Positions 46,808 through 57,400 are shown, counted from the stretch's first letter. The stretch is 64,000 bases of DNA from Chlorobiaceae bacterium (GCA_013334335.1 JAAXXR010000003.1:18417-82416), one strand, 5' to 3'. Notes: generated by a model not told the origin, from the letters alone. Made by a program: numbers and translations.

Positions 46808-47785
46808 ATGAAAGCTATCATACCCGTAGCAGGCGTCGGCAGCAGGCTCCGTCCGCACACCTTCTCCCAGCCCAAGGTCCTGCTCAACGTGGCGGGAAAG
46901 CCTATCATCGGGCACATCATGGACAAGCTGATCGAGTCGGGCATTGACGAAGCGATCATCATCGTCGGCTACCTGGGGGAAATGATCGAAGAGTACATCA
47001 CGGGGCACTATCCGATCAAGCTGACCTTCGTCACCCAGTCAGAACAGCTCGGCCTAGCCCACGCCATCCACATGTGCCAGGAGCACGTCTCGGCCGACGA
47101 GCCGCTGTTCATCATTCTTGGCGACACCATTTTCGACGTTGATCTCATGCCGGTGCTCTCCGGAGGGGTGTCAACTCTCGGAGTCAAGGAGGTACCGGAC
47201 CCAAGGCGTTTCGGGGTGGCCGTGACCGAAGGCAACACGATCCGGAAACTGATAGAAAAGCCTGACAAGCCGGTAAGCAAGATGGCCATCGTCGGGCTCT
47301 ATTTCCTGCGGGAGGCCGGTGGTCTGTTCCGAAGCATCGACCATATCATCGCGAACAACATCAGGACCAAAGGCGAGTATCAGCTCACTGACGCCCTGCA
47401 GCACATGATCGACTGCGGCGAGCAGTTCACCACCTTCCCGGTGCAGGGCTGGTACGACTGCGGAAAGCCGGAGACCCTGCTTTCGACCAACGAAGTGCTG
47501 CTGCACACCCATCATACCGACAGGCTCATACCCGGCTGCATCATCAACCCGCCGGTCTTCATCGCAGATTCGGCCACCGTAACAAACTCCATCGTCGGCC
47601 CGTACGCCACGATCGCCGAGGATACCGTCGTCTCCGACTCCATCGTCCGAAACTCGATCATCGGCGCGCAATCCCAGGTCAGCGATATCATGCTGGACCG
47701 TTCGATCGTCGGCAACAACGCCTCACTCTCCGGCATGGGGCACGAGGTGAACATCGGTGATTACTCGGAAATCCGTATGAGCTGA
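46808..47785 (+). CDS. Sugar-phosphate nucleotidyltransferase
   Basis: A 325-residue enzyme of the family that joins a nucleotide to a sugar 1-phosphate. The N-terminal catalytic domain has PVAGVGSRLRPHTFSQPKVLL, then GHIMDKLIESGI, ILGDTIFD and LIEKPDKP. The C-terminal part (about residue 240 on) is a left-handed beta-helix with hexad repeats (VFIADSATVTNSIVGPYATI, VSDSIVRNSIIG). The closest named groups are glucose-1-phosphate thymidylyl- and uridylyltransferases; the exact substrate is not fixed. A very strong hairpin follows. Confidence 0.88.
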   Translation: MKAIIPVAGVGSRLRPHTFSQPKVLLNVAGKPIIGHIMDKLIESGIDEAIIIVGYLGEMIEEYITGHYPIKLTFVTQSEQLGLAHAIHMCQEHVSADEPLFIILGDTIFDVDLMPVLSGGVSTLGVKEVPDPRRFGVAVTEGNTIRKLIEKPDKPVSKMAIVGLYFLREAGGLFRSIDHIIANNIRTKGEYQLTDALQHMIDCGEQFTTFPVQGWYDCGKPETLLSTNEVLLHTHHTDRLIPGCIINPPVFIADSATVTNSIVGPYATIAEDTVVSDSIVRNSIIGAQSQVSDIMLDRSIVGNNASLSGMGHEVNIGDYSEIRMS

Positions 47786-47791
47786 GCATGC

Positions 47792-47843
47792 ATGGCGGTG
47801 CCGGAGGTGGTGTTCCCGTGAGCACCACCTCCGGCACCGTCAT
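47792..47843 (+). terminator. Long hairpin terminator
   Basis: Arms CGGTGCCGGAGGTGGTG (47796-47812) and CACCACCTCCGGCACCG (47823-47839), perfect over 17 bases and extendable by four more pairs, six bases after the stop codon. A short T-rich stretch (TTTTCC) follows. It insulates the metK promoter. Confidence 0.75.
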
Positions 47844-47904
47844 GCCCGCATTTTCCTGCGTTACCGATCGTCCTCCGACATGCATGAACTCATAATTAAA
47901 TTCT

Positions 47905-47933
47905 TTGCACAAAAACGGGCGATTGTTTATAAT
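47905..47933 (+). promoter_or_regulatory. Sigma70-type promoter of metK-ahcY
   Basis: TTGCAC (47905-47910) and TATAAT (47928-47933) are separated by exactly 17 bases. The expected start is near 47940, so the transcript begins just before the structured leader. Confidence 0.75.
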
Positions 47934-47948
47934 TCGCAGTTGGTTTTA

Positions 47949-48034
47949 CCCGGCATCCCCATTACCTATGGACACGGTGCCAAAAGCTCTCAGCAGGAGT
48001 ACTCCTGGAGCTTGCCGAAAGGCTTTCCGTGTCC
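47949..48034 (+). promoter_or_regulatory. SAM-Chlorobi RNA, structured metK leader
   Basis: The leader folds into a three-way junction. P1: GGACACGG (47970-47977) with CCGTGTCC (48027-48034). Inside: AAGCTC/GAGCTT enclosing CAGGAG/CTCCTG (47984-48013), then GCC-GAAA-GGC (48014-48023). It lies upstream of metK followed by ahcY, the exact context of the SAM-Chlorobi motif known from Chlorobi. The 12 bases GGACACGGTGCC and a preceding CCCGGCA also resemble part of the SAM-I core. Ligand binding has, to my knowledge, not been shown. Confidence 0.75.
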
Positions 48035-48135
48035 CGTCTGTACCCACTGACAAACTCCACACGAAAATCCTTCCGGCAAACGGCACATGGAGCTGCTGTT
48101 TTTTGTCGTTCGATTAACCAAAACCGTACTGAAAC

Positions 48136-49347
<1,212 letters not shown>

Positions 49348-49427
49348 TCACGACCCTCTCCGCCGAACGCCCCTGCAGAACACAGGGGCGCACGGCTTTT
49401 GAAACCAATAACACAGACACTGACATC

Positions 49428-50843
49428 ATGACGACAGAAGCAGCAGTGCTCGATTACAAGGTGGCCGATATTTCGCTTGCCGAATGGGGCCGCAAAGAGA
49501 TCGATATCGCTGAAAAAGAGATGCCGGGCCTGATGGCCACGCGCAGGAAATACGCAGGACAGAAGCCGCTGAAAGGCGCCCGTATCGCCGGATCCCTGCA
49601 CATGACGATCCAGACCGCCGTGCTGATCGAAACGCTCGTCGACCTCGGTGCAGAAGTGCGCTGGGCGAGCTGCAACATCTTCTCGACACAGGACCACGCC
49701 GCAGCCGCCATTGCAGCAGCAGGTATTCCGGTGTTCGCGTGGAAAGGCGAGAGCCTCGACGAATACTGGTGGTGCACCCGCCAGATCCTCGAGTTCGAAG
49801 GCGGGCTCGGGCCGAACCTCATCGTCGACGACGGCGGTGACGCAACGCTCATGATCCACCTTGGCTACAAGATCGAGGAGAACCCCTCGCTGCTTGAAAA
49901 GGTCCCCGGCAACGCCGAGGAGAAAGCCCTCTACCAGCAGTTGAAAGAGGTCTTCGCCGCAGACACCAACCGCTGGCACAAGGTTGCCACTGATATGAAG
50001 GGCGTCTCGGAAGAGACCACTACCGGCGTGCACCGCCTCTACCAGATGATGGAAAAAGGCGAACTGCTCTTCCCTGCCATCAACGTCAACGACTCGGTCA
50101 CCAAGTCGAAGTTCGACAACCTCTACGGTTGCCGCGAGTCTCTGGCTGACGGCATCAAGCGCGCCACCGACGTCATGATCGCCGGAAAGGTGGCCGTCGT
50201 GCTCGGCTATGGCGATGTCGGCAAAGGTTGCGCCCATTCCATGCGCTCGTATGGAGCCCGCGTGATCGTCACCGAAATCGACCCGATCTGTGCCTTGCAG
50301 GCTGCCATGGAGGGCTTTGAAGTCACCACCATGGATATCGCCGTCAAGGAGGGCAACATCTTCGTGACCACCACCGGCAACAAGGATGTCATCACCCTCG
50401 AGCACATGAAACAGATGAGGGACGAAGCGATCGTCTGCAACATCGGCCACTTCGACAACGAAATCCAGGTCGAGAAACTCTACGCAGACACGAGCGTCAC
50501 CCGCCTGAACATCAAGCCGCAGGTCGACAAATACAGCTTCGAAGACGGCCACTGCATCTACCTGCTCGCTGAAGGCCGCCTCGTGAACCTCGGTTGCGCC
50601 ACGGGCCACCCGTCGTTCGTCATGAGCAACTCGTTCACCAACCAGACGCTCGCCCAGATCGAACTCTGGAAGAACGACTACATCGTGGATGTCTACCGCC
50701 TGCCGAAACAGCTTGACGAAGAGGTTGCACGCCTGCACCTTGAGCAGATCGGCGTCAAGCTGACCGTCCTGACCAAAGAACAGGCCGACTACATCAGCGT
50801 CCCGGTCGAAGGCCCGTACAAGCCGGAGCACTACCGCTACTGA
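49428..50843 (+). CDS. ahcY: Adenosylhomocysteinase
   Basis: A 471-residue NAD-dependent enzyme that splits S-adenosylhomocysteine into adenosine and homocysteine. ATG 49428 gives the usual start ([20 protein letters not shown]); the frame upstream to 49296 is not needed. Motifs: [14 protein letters not shown], the NAD loop [19 protein letters not shown] and the C-terminal KPEHYRY that reaches the neighbour subunit. SAH removal supports the many SAM-dependent steps of bacteriochlorophyll synthesis. Confidence 0.96.
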   Translation: MTTEAAVLDYKVADISLAEWGRKEIDIAEKEMPGLMATRRKYAGQKPLKGARIAGSLHMTIQTAVLIETLVDLGAEVRWASCNIFSTQDHAAAAIAAAGIPVFAWKGESLDEYWWCTRQILEFEGGLGPNLIVDDGGDATLMIHLGYKIEENPSLLEKVPGNAEEKALYQQLKEVFAADTNRWHKVATDMKGVSEETTTGVHRLYQMMEKGELLFPAINVNDSVTKSKFDNLYGCRESLADGIKRATDVMIAGKVAVVLGYGDVGKGCAHSMRSYGARVIVTEIDPICALQAAMEGFEVTTMDIAVKEGNIFVTTTGNKDVITLEHMKQMRDEAIVCNIGHFDNEIQVEKLYADTSVTRLNIKPQVDKYSFEDGHCIYLLAEGRLVNLGCATGHPSFVMSNSFTNQTLAQIELWKNDYIVDVYRLPKQLDEEVARLHLEQIGVKLTVLTKEQADYISVPVEGPYKPEHYRY

Positions 50844-50856
50844 GCATCGGTTGAGG

Positions 50857-50905
50857 GAACAAAAAAAAGCAGGCCTGGGTTTACCGGGCCTGCTTTTTTT
50901 TGTTC
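50857..50905. terminator. Terminator of metK-ahcY
   Basis: GAACAAAAAAAAGCAGGCC (50857-50875) pairs with GGCCTGCTTTTTTTTGTTC (50887-50905). With T runs on both strands it can work in both directions; tRNA-Gln on the minus strand also ends nearby. Confidence 0.88.
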
Positions 50906-50977
50906 GATCAGTCCGATCTGCCTGACCCGACTGATCGCCAGGAAGATGCCGCGCTGGAGCACGGCGCTCCCAGGTAG

Positions 50978-51049
50978 CTGGGGCGGCAGGATTCGAACCT
51001 GCGGATGTCGGCTCCAAAGGCCGATGCCTTACCACTTGGCGACGCCCCA
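50978..51049 (-). tRNA. tRNA-Gln (anticodon TTG)
   Basis: Cloverleaf with acceptor TGGGGCG/CGCCCCA, anticodon loop CTTTGGA and TpsiC loop GGTTCGAATCC. CCA is not encoded. Confidence 0.95.
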
Positions 51050-51199
51050 CCGTGACGGGTACTCCCGAAAACGGGCCTGAATTATACACAAAAATCGTTG
51101 AAAAACACAATACAGAGGGATCGGCTGGCCAAAGCCGCCGCGCAGTTTTTTCCGGTGCATTGCGTACCTTTGATTCTCGATCCATTCCAGAAGAAAAAC

Positions 51200-51865
51200 A
51201 TGACGAAAATCAAGATCTGCGGCATCACCCGCCCCGACGACGCTTTGGCTGCCTGCGTGGCCGGCGCCGACGCACTCGGCTTCAATTTCAGCTCCTCGAG
51301 TCTGCGCTCCGTTCATCCGGATATGGTGAAGCAGATCATCAACACCCTGCCGCCATTCGTCACCCCGACTGGAATTTTCGTCGAACACCCGCCGGAGGAG
51401 ATCGATGCGCTCTGCCGCTACTGCGGCCTGCAGGCAGCCCAGCTCCATTCGGACAACTACACGCCTGAAGAAACGCTCAAGGTACATGCCGCCCGGGTGG
51501 TCCGGGTATTCCGTCCCGGGCCGGGGTTTGCGATCGAAGAGGTAAGGGAGTTCTCGCGACGAACCGGGTGCAACGCATTCCTCTTCGACGCCTACAGTCC
51601 GTCGATGGCCGGCGGAACCGGCGAGGCCATCGATTCGTCGACGGCTGTCGGGATCTTTGAAAAGACGAGGGATTTCGCATGGGCGCTGCTCGCAGGAGGC
51701 CTCAGGCCCGACAATGTCAGAACGGCCGTGTTGAACGTCCGACCGTGGGGGGTCGATACCGCGAGCGGCGTCGAATCCACGCCAGGCGTGAAGGACAGCG
51801 CGAAGATGGCCGCGTTCGTCGCCGCGGTGAGGGAGGCCGACCGCTCCCTCAGGAGTGCTTCATGA
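51200..51865 (+). CDS. trpF: Phosphoribosylanthranilate isomerase
   Basis: A 221-residue TIM-barrel enzyme of tryptophan synthesis. ATG 51200 gives the family start KIKICGITRPDDA with the catalytic Cys; the upstream frame to 51098 is not coding. Further motifs: GFNFSSSSLR, GIFVEHP, AQLHSDN, the catalytic Asp in LFDAYSP and the phosphate site LAGGLRPDNV and DTASGVES. The end overlaps the convergent hydrolase gene by 17 bases. Confidence 0.93.
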   Translation: MTKIKICGITRPDDALAACVAGADALGFNFSSSSLRSVHPDMVKQIINTLPPFVTPTGIFVEHPPEEIDALCRYCGLQAAQLHSDNYTPEETLKVHAARVVRVFRPGPGFAIEEVREFSRRTGCNAFLFDAYSPSMAGGTGEAIDSSTAVGIFEKTRDFAWALLAGGLRPDNVRTAVLNVRPWGVDTASGVESTPGVKDSAKMAAFVAAVREADRSLRSAS

Positions 51866-52805
51866 CGTGCTGCAACACCAGCTCACCCGCGGTTTCAGGA
51901 AGTTCGAGCGTGATCAGGTGCCCGCAGTTCGGCACACACACATAGCTGCCGGTCGAGGAGAGATCCTTCAGTTTCCGTGTATTTTCCGGAGTCATGATCG
52001 CATCGCCGTCGCCCGCCACGAAAAGTATCGGAATCTTCACCGAGCTGACCATCTGCGGCAGCATCGTTGTGGTTTCAAGCGCCGTGATCTGCCGGGTCGT
52101 CTGCTCGATGGCTTCCGAAGCGCAGAAACCCAGACTTTCGAACCCGATCAGGATGTCATGTTTCAAGATCGTGTTCTTTGACAGTACCAGTCGGGCGAAG
52201 ATATAGGCTGGCAACCACCAGGTCAGCTTTCGCATCATGTTGTTGAACACGAAATTGAGCGTCGCCGGTGCCAGATCCGAGATGAATTTGTTGTTCGGAA
52301 GGTAGCCGAAGTTGAAGAACACCATCGACTTGACGCTGTTCTGGTACTTGTAGAGGTAATCCAGAGCAACGAAGGGCCCGAATGAAAACGCCCCGATGTG
52401 GAAATTCTTCAATTCGAGTTTCGTGACCAGTTCATCGAGATCCCTGGCGAAATGATCGATGTGGTAGTTGTTCGACGGATCGTTCTCCGACCATCCGTGC
52501 CCCTTCATATCGTAGGAGACCGTGCGGATCCCGTGTTCGTTCAGCGCCCTGATCACATGGTGCCACCACATCCACCAGCAGTCCCATCCATGGATCAGCA
52601 ACACAGTCTCCTTCGCGTCACGGGGGCCCGAATCGTGATAATGGTGCAACAGGCCACCAACTTCGATAAAATGGCTGTTCTCCATCAACCCGAGCGTATA
52701 CTCGGCTTCATGCTGCTGGCCGGTAGGCTGGGATTGCAGCTGGACAAGGAGTTTCTCGCGATAGTTGCGGAACTTCTGCGAGCAAAGGCTTGGCATATTT
52801 CCCAT
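51849..52805 (-). CDS. Alpha/beta hydrolase
   Basis: A 318-residue hydrolase. Visible features: oxyanion segment LLIHGWDCWWMWW, nucleophile Ser in GAFSFGPF, Asp in VAGDGDAIM and His in NCGHLITLE. The long N-terminal extension (about 40 residues) is polar; a Met at residue 41 (MENSHFIEVGG) is a possible alternative start. The substrate is unknown. The gene ends inside the 3-prime end of trpF on the other strand. Confidence 0.82.
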   Translation of the reverse strand: MGNMPSLCSQKFRNYREKLLVQLQSQPTGQQHEAEYTLGLMENSHFIEVGGLLHHYHDSGPRDAKETVLLIHGWDCWWMWWHHVIRALNEHGIRTVSYDMKGHGWSENDPSNNYHIDHFARDLDELVTKLELKNFHIGAFSFGPFVALDYLYKYQNSVKSMVFFNFGYLPNNKFISDLAPATLNFVFNNMMRKLTWWLPAYIFARLVLSKNTILKHDILIGFESLGFCASEAIEQTTRQITALETTTMLPQMVSSVKIPILFVAGDGDAIMTPENTRKLKDLSSTGSYVCVPNCGHLITLELPETAGELVLQHVMKHS

Positions 52806-52907
52806 GTGCTGTAAAAATGAATTTCATGAGCGCCTTACCTTTTCAAGGTACACATTTTCTCAATTATCACGTTCATTTTCTCGCTCTGGCCGGTAGTTGC
52901 GTGATTG

Positions 52908-54683
52908 CTACGGTGGCTCCGTGCCCCCCCCACCAGCCTCACCCGCCGGTTCCCGGAAAATGGCATCACCCTTCTTCCTGATGATCTCCTGCTGCTCGAG
53001 GATTGTCCCGGGGGCCACCCGGAAATGCTTGAGCAACTGCGAGAAGATCTGGATAGAAGTCTCGAACTTCTCCGTCACGACCGCATCCGCCCCGGCACGG
53101 TACAGCCGTTCGACCGAATCCAGGGAGCGCGAACGAACGATAATGAACGCCTCGCTGTTCAGTTTGCGAACCAACTGGATGCACTGCATCGCGGCCTGCT
53201 CGTCCGGAATGACGATCACCACCGATCTGGCATGGTCCACCCCGACACGAAGCAGGGATTTGGCTTCGGTGCAGTCGCCATAGAACAACGGCTCCCCCTT
53301 GCGCCGGAACTTCCTGACAATCTGCCGGTCGATATCGAGTACCGTATAGGCAAGATTGGTGGCATTGAGCACCGCCGACAGGTTGCGACCGCTCAGGCCG
53401 AACCCGATGATTGCGGCGTGGATCTCACCCTTGCAGACTATGGAGCCTGACAGAAGCGGGGCTGGCGGTTTCGGTGCAACCTTTTCGGCGAGCGGTATGA
53501 ATCGGAACACCGGGGCCATCTGGGCGGCAAATTTTGGCGCTGCGGAGATAAGCGCAGGGGTGACGATCATGGTGACCACGATGATCGTCAGCATCGACTG
53601 GAACATGTGATGGTCGATCACCCCGATGTTCACGCCGGTCTCAGCGAGCACGAACGAAAACTCGCCGATCTGCGCAAGCGCCATGCCGGCCATGAGACTC
53701 ACCCTCGCCGGGAATCCGAGCCCCATGGCGATAGCGGTCATGACGCTTCCCTTGACGATGAGCACCACGATGGCCACCACGACAAGCCATGGCAGGTCGA
53801 TCAGTTTCACGTCGAGCAGAAGCCCGACCGAAACGAAAAAGATGCTGGTCAGCGCCTCACGGAATGGATCGATGGTGCGGCTGATCCGGTGACTCTCGTC
53901 GGTGCTGGCGATCACCATGCCGGCAACGAAGGCGCCGAGCGCCAGCGAAAGCCCGATGAGCGAAGCGAGATATGCGGCGCCGAAGCAGAGCACCAGCGCA
54001 CCGAGGACCAGCACTTCGCCGGCATGCAGGGAGGTGATGATGCGTACCAGCCTGGGCATGAGCATCCGGAAGGCGACGAACAGGACGATGCTGAAGAGCA
54101 GCAGAAGCAGGATCTCCTCGACGGCGGATTCAAGGCTCGAAGCTTTGCCGGGAGCCATGAAGCTTAAACCGATCATCAGCGGCACGATCGCCATGTCCTG
54201 GAAAATCAGGATGCCGAGGGATATCTTGCCATGCGGCATGGTGAGTTCATCCCGGTCCGTAAGAATCTTCAGGCAAAGCGCCGTACTGCTGACGGAAAAG
54301 GAAAAGCCGAGAATGAGCGCCTTTTCAAGACCGATGCCTTTACCGATCGAATCCATCAGCCAGTAGGCAAACGCGGCGATGACCACTCCGGTCAGGAGAA
54401 TCTGCAACGTTCCGCCGAAGACGACGATCTTCTGCAGTTTCCTCAGATCTTCAAGTGAAAACTCGAGGCCGATGGTGAACAGCAACAGGACGACGCCCAT
54501 TTCGGCAAGCGTCGATATCATACCCGTGTCACGGGCAACATGGAACCCCGACGGGCCGAGCATGATGCCGGTGACGATCAGCCCGATAACCGGCGGAACC
54601 TTTATCTTCTGGAAAAACAGGATATTGGCAATAGCCAGAGCACCGATCAGGACCAGTTGTCCGAGAAAATCATACTGATGCAT
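52908..54683 (-). CDS. KefB/CPA2-type cation:proton antiporter with TrkA-N domain
   Basis: A 591-residue membrane protein. About twelve N-terminal helices form a CPA2 exchanger (GLIVTGIMLGPSGFH, LLLFTIGLEFSLEDL, GFSFSVSSTALCLKIL). From about residue 415 a TrkA-N domain with the Rossmann motif GFGLSGRN and DIDRQIVRKFR can bind NAD(H) or a nucleotide and gate transport. K+ or Na+ exchange for protons is likely; the ion is not fixed by sequence. Confidence 0.9.
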   Translation of the reverse strand: MHQYDFLGQLVLIGALAIANILFFQKIKVPPVIGLIVTGIMLGPSGFHVARDTGMISTLAEMGVVLLLFTIGLEFSLEDLRKLQKIVVFGGTLQILLTGVVIAAFAYWLMDSIGKGIGLEKALILGFSFSVSSTALCLKILTDRDELTMPHGKISLGILIFQDMAIVPLMIGLSFMAPGKASSLESAVEEILLLLLFSIVLFVAFRMLMPRLVRIITSLHAGEVLVLGALVLCFGAAYLASLIGLSLALGAFVAGMVIASTDESHRISRTIDPFREALTSIFFVSVGLLLDVKLIDLPWLVVVAIVVLIVKGSVMTAIAMGLGFPARVSLMAGMALAQIGEFSFVLAETGVNIGVIDHHMFQSMLTIIVVTMIVTPALISAAPKFAAQMAPVFRFIPLAEKVAPKPPAPLLSGSIVCKGEIHAAIIGFGLSGRNLSAVLNATNLAYTVLDIDRQIVRKFRRKGEPLFYGDCTEAKSLLRVGVDHARSVVIVIPDEQAAMQCIQLVRKLNSEAFIIVRSRSLDSVERLYRAGADAVVTEKFETSIQIFSQLLKHFRVAPGTILEQQEIIRKKGDAIFREPAGEAGGGGTEPP

Positions 54684-54854
54684 ACCTCACCTCAATTGCT
54701 CTCAGGAAAAATCGTTGGTAATCATCAGAGCAACGCCACGCTCTGTTAAAAGTTTGACAAAGGCCGGTGACCGCCGGAACGCCGTCCGTCATACCGGAAA
54801 GGGGAAAGCAGTCAACCTCTTGCCTCAGAATTTCCGCCAGGCAGACGCCGAAAC

Positions 54855-54883
54855 AAAAAAGGGGCCGATCTCCTGTCGGCCCC
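54855..54883 (-). terminator. Terminator of rubrerythrin
   Basis: Stem GGGGCCGA (54861-54868) and TCGGCCCC (54876-54883) with a T run on the minus strand, just after the rubrerythrin stop codon. Confidence 0.85.
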
Positions 54884-54910
54884 CTGTGTGTCAGGTTTCG
54901 GGTGTGCCGC

Positions 54911-55408
54911 TCAGACCTGGACGTACACTGATGATTTAGCACCGCAGATCGGACATTTTTCAGGGGGATTGCCCAGCTCGACATGGCCGCAGATCGGGCA
55001 AAGCCATACTTCCGTTGCGGTGATGTCCTGTCCGTTGCGCACCGCTTCAAGAGCCTTTTTATAGATCACGGCATGAACCTTCTCAGCTTCAACGGCAAAG
55101 GCGAACATGCGCTTTGCGGGATGCCCTTCCGCCTGCGCCTGTTCGAGCATGGGCGGATACATTTCGGTATGCTCGTAAGTCTCTCCGGAGATTGCCGACT
55201 CGAGGTTTTCGGCGGTCGATCCGATGCCGCCAAGTGCTCCGAGATGGCCTTCAGCATGGATCAGTTCGGCCATCGCGGTGGTCCTGAACAGTTTGGCCAC
55301 ATTGGCGAAGCCCTCCTTCTCGGCCTCCTTGGCGAAAGCGAGATACTTCTGGTTCGCCTGGCTCTCGCCGGCAAAAGCGGTCTTGAGATTATCGTTGGTA
55401 TTTGGCAT
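54911..55408 (-). CDS. rbr: Rubrerythrin
   Basis: A 165-residue non-heme iron protein that removes hydrogen peroxide in anaerobes. The N-terminal four-helix diiron domain has AGESQANQKY, EEAEK-type ligands (FAKEAEKEG), MAELIHAEGH and FAVEAEKVHAVIY. The C-terminal rubredoxin-like domain has WLCPICGHVELGNPPEKCPICGA with its four Cys for iron. It is the classical two-domain form but shorter than the Desulfovibrio protein. Confidence 0.95.
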   Translation of the reverse strand: MPNTNDNLKTAFAGESQANQKYLAFAKEAEKEGFANVAKLFRTTAMAELIHAEGHLGALGGIGSTAENLESAISGETYEHTEMYPPMLEQAQAEGHPAKRMFAFAVEAEKVHAVIYKKALEAVRNGQDITATEVWLCPICGHVELGNPPEKCPICGAKSSVYVQV

Positions 55409-55611
55409 AAGGGGTAATTCCTGGGTTTAGTTATCAGCAGTCTCGAAAAAACCACTCTCTCATTGTAGCATCTGCCGATGAAACGTGCAACCCTGACAAC
55501 CAGGATAGGGCGATTTTCGTTGCGAACCGATAAGAAAAGTGAAAACAGGGAGCGCACGCCCACGAATGGCGTCCGGAGAGAGGATGGAAGCTCAAGGTCG
55601 ATAAAATAAAA

Positions 55612-55660
55612 ACCGCACGTTCCATCTTGAAGGGCCATACTGCTGGCTGGAACGTGCGGT
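55612..55660 (-). terminator. Terminator after the 55692 gene
   Basis: Thirteen-base perfect arms ACCGCACGTTCCA (55612-55624) and TGGAACGTGCGGT (55648-55660), followed on the minus strand by a TTTTTATTTTAT run, 30 bases after the stop codon. Confidence 0.8.
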
Positions 55661-55691
55661 GTCCTTGCTGCAGGACAACGTCAGAAACGAC

Positions 55692-55946
55692 TCACTCCTT
55701 GTTGCTGTAGGTGCGGATGCTTGAAATCGAATCGATATCGTAATAGGTATTGATGGCTGTACCATCGCTCTCTTCGGTGACCCTGAGGAACAGGTCGCTG
55801 ATGAAGAGCACCGCATCTTCATAGACCTTTCCTTCGTTGATCTGGAGCCTCACCCCTTTTCTGATTTTTCTGGACATGGTGCCATGAAGCGGCACGGAGG
55901 CATATTCAAGAACCTTTTCCCACGTCTGCAAGGCGCCAGTGACCAT
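55692..55946 (-). CDS. Small unknown protein
   Basis: An 84-residue soluble protein with alternating strand-like segments (VRLQINEGKVYEDAVLFISDLFLRVTE... reads as beta strands) and a C-terminal YYDIDSISSI motif resembling small PH-like or DUF proteins. It has its own strong terminator, which supports expression. The family is not recognised. Confidence 0.6.
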   Translation of the reverse strand: MVTGALQTWEKVLEYASVPLHGTMSRKIRKGVRLQINEGKVYEDAVLFISDLFLRVTEESDGTAINTYYDIDSISSIRTYSNKE

Positions 55947-56058
55947 ACTCCCCTCCCGATAATACTTTTACGAAATGCCTTAATTTTTTAGAACTGCTTA
56001 TAATTTAATCTAAAATTTTTAATTTTAAAACAGAACCAACACCATCTTTACCGATATC

Positions 56059-56514
56059 ATGGCAAATATTACCTTTTTTGAAAAACCGGGCTGCCAGAAT
56101 AACCGGAGGCAAAAGGAGTGGCTGCAGCTCGCCGGTCATTCGCTTGAAGTGGTCGATCTGCTCAGCCACCCATGGAGCAACGACGAACTCAGGAAATTCC
56201 TCGCGGGGAAAGATGTCGCCGGGTACTTCAACACTGCGGCGCCTGACATCCGCGACGGCAGGCTTGATCCTGCCTCACTTTCGGAACAGGAGGCTATCGA
56301 CCTGATGGCACGTAATCCGCTCCTGATCAGGCGGCCGCTCATGATCATCGATGGAAGGTACGTGCAGGGTTTCGACACCGCCCTGCTCAGAACCTTCATT
56401 TCGCTCGAACCGGTCGCCGGAGCAGAGCAGGTGGTCGAAAGTTTCAAAATGCTCGATATGAACGCCTGCCACTCCCCCGCAGGCACTATCTGTACCATCA
56501 CCAAGGAGGACTGA
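56059..56514 (+). CDS. Nitrogenase-associated ArsC/Spx-like protein
   Basis: A 151-residue thioredoxin-fold protein. The start ITFFEKPGCQNNRRQKEWL and the LLIRRPLMIIDGRYVQGFD segment match the nitrogenase-associated ArsC-like family found near nif genes. The single N-terminal Cys sits where ArsC has its catalytic Cys. Two more Cys lie near the C-terminus (NACHSPAGTIC). The next gene starts three bases later, so they are coexpressed. No nif gene is in the window. Confidence 0.82.
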   Translation: MANITFFEKPGCQNNRRQKEWLQLAGHSLEVVDLLSHPWSNDELRKFLAGKDVAGYFNTAAPDIRDGRLDPASLSEQEAIDLMARNPLLIRRPLMIIDGRYVQGFDTALLRTFISLEPVAGAEQVVESFKMLDMNACHSPAGTICTITKED

Positions 56515-56517
56515 ATC

Positions 56518-56823
56518 ATGCATATACCACGTCGACCCCTCGGCATCGTCAAGGAGATCATCGAGGAGCTCGGACACGAGATCACCTATGCCTACGACGA
56601 TCTCTGCTTCGTGAACCACAACGACTTCCTGCTCCAGTTCGAGGAGAAACCTGAAGAACTCTCCCTTTTCTTCAACACGGAATGTGCGCCAGACGAGGCC
56701 GATGCCATTGCGGAGCGCCTCGTTCCCGCAAGTGCCCTGAAGGGACTCTCCGTCAGCAGGAAGGGGACCTACACGATGACCGCGGAGGAGGGGGACAAGC
56801 TGAAGATCACCTTCCACACCTGA
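56518..56823 (+). CDS. Conserved small protein, partner of the nitrogenase-associated gene
   Basis: A 101-residue acidic soluble protein (IVKEIIEELGHEITYAYDDLCF, FLLQFEEKPEELSLFFN). The ATG lies three bases after the preceding stop, so translation is probably coupled and the functions linked. I do not recognise a named family. Confidence 0.7.
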   Translation: MHIPRRPLGIVKEIIEELGHEITYAYDDLCFVNHNDFLLQFEEKPEELSLFFNTECAPDEADAIAERLVPASALKGLSVSRKGTYTMTAEEGDKLKITFHT

Positions 56824-56987
56824 AGACTCGACCGGTCGCGGGAGCGCCACCGGGAACAACGAAACATCGACGGATTGTTGTCGAACCTGCTGAAACGAAT
56901 GACGGGCGATGAGTCTTGACACACATCGACCGTCATTCGTTTTTTCTCCCCCGAATAGCTACCTTTCCTGCAAAGAGGAGAGTGGCC

Positions 56988-57395
56988 ATGGAGAGCTGGT
57001 ACGACACGTTGAACAAACCCCTGCTGACTCCGCCGAAAAAGATCTTCGGCCCGGTCTGGGCGGGGTTATACCTGCTTATCTTCTCGGCACTGGCGGTCTA
57101 CTTCCTCACCCCATCGAAACCCCATTTTTTACCGACCGTCGTCTTGCTCATCCTCCATTTCTCGGCAGGGTTTGCGTGGACATCGATTTTTTTCGGCAGG
57201 AAGCTCATCCTTCCAGCCTTGTTCGACCTGCTCTTCATGGACGTGACGCTCACGGCAATCCTGGCGCTCTTCCTGCCAGCCAACTCCATCTCGGCCCTTC
57301 TGCTTCTGCCATACGCCGGCTGGTGCCTCTTCGCCACCTGGCTCAACTGGAGCATCTGGCGGCTTAACCGGCATACCGGAGAACGACCGGCCTGA
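56988..57395 (+). CDS. tspO: TspO/MBR family protein
   Basis: A 135-residue membrane protein with five helices. It starts at ATG 56988 after AGAGGAG with WYDTLNKPLLTPPKKIFGPVW, the TspO signature, and contains a Trp-rich FAWTSIFFGRK loop and a C-terminal WLNWSIWRLN. TspO binds porphyrins and, in phototrophs, is tied to tetrapyrrole and photosynthesis control. A hairpin follows at 57401-57430. Confidence 0.93.
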   Translation: MESWYDTLNKPLLTPPKKIFGPVWAGLYLLIFSALAVYFLTPSKPHFLPTVVLLILHFSAGFAWTSIFFGRKLILPALFDLLFMDVTLTAILALFLPANSISALLLLPYAGWCLFATWLNWSIWRLNRHTGERPA

Positions 57396-57400
57396 ATCTG

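Noticed and set aside
48055..48105. Second terminator between the SAM-Chlorobi RNA and metK (T run near 48097)
   Set aside because: No stable hairpin directly precedes the T run, so a transcription-termination platform is not supported.
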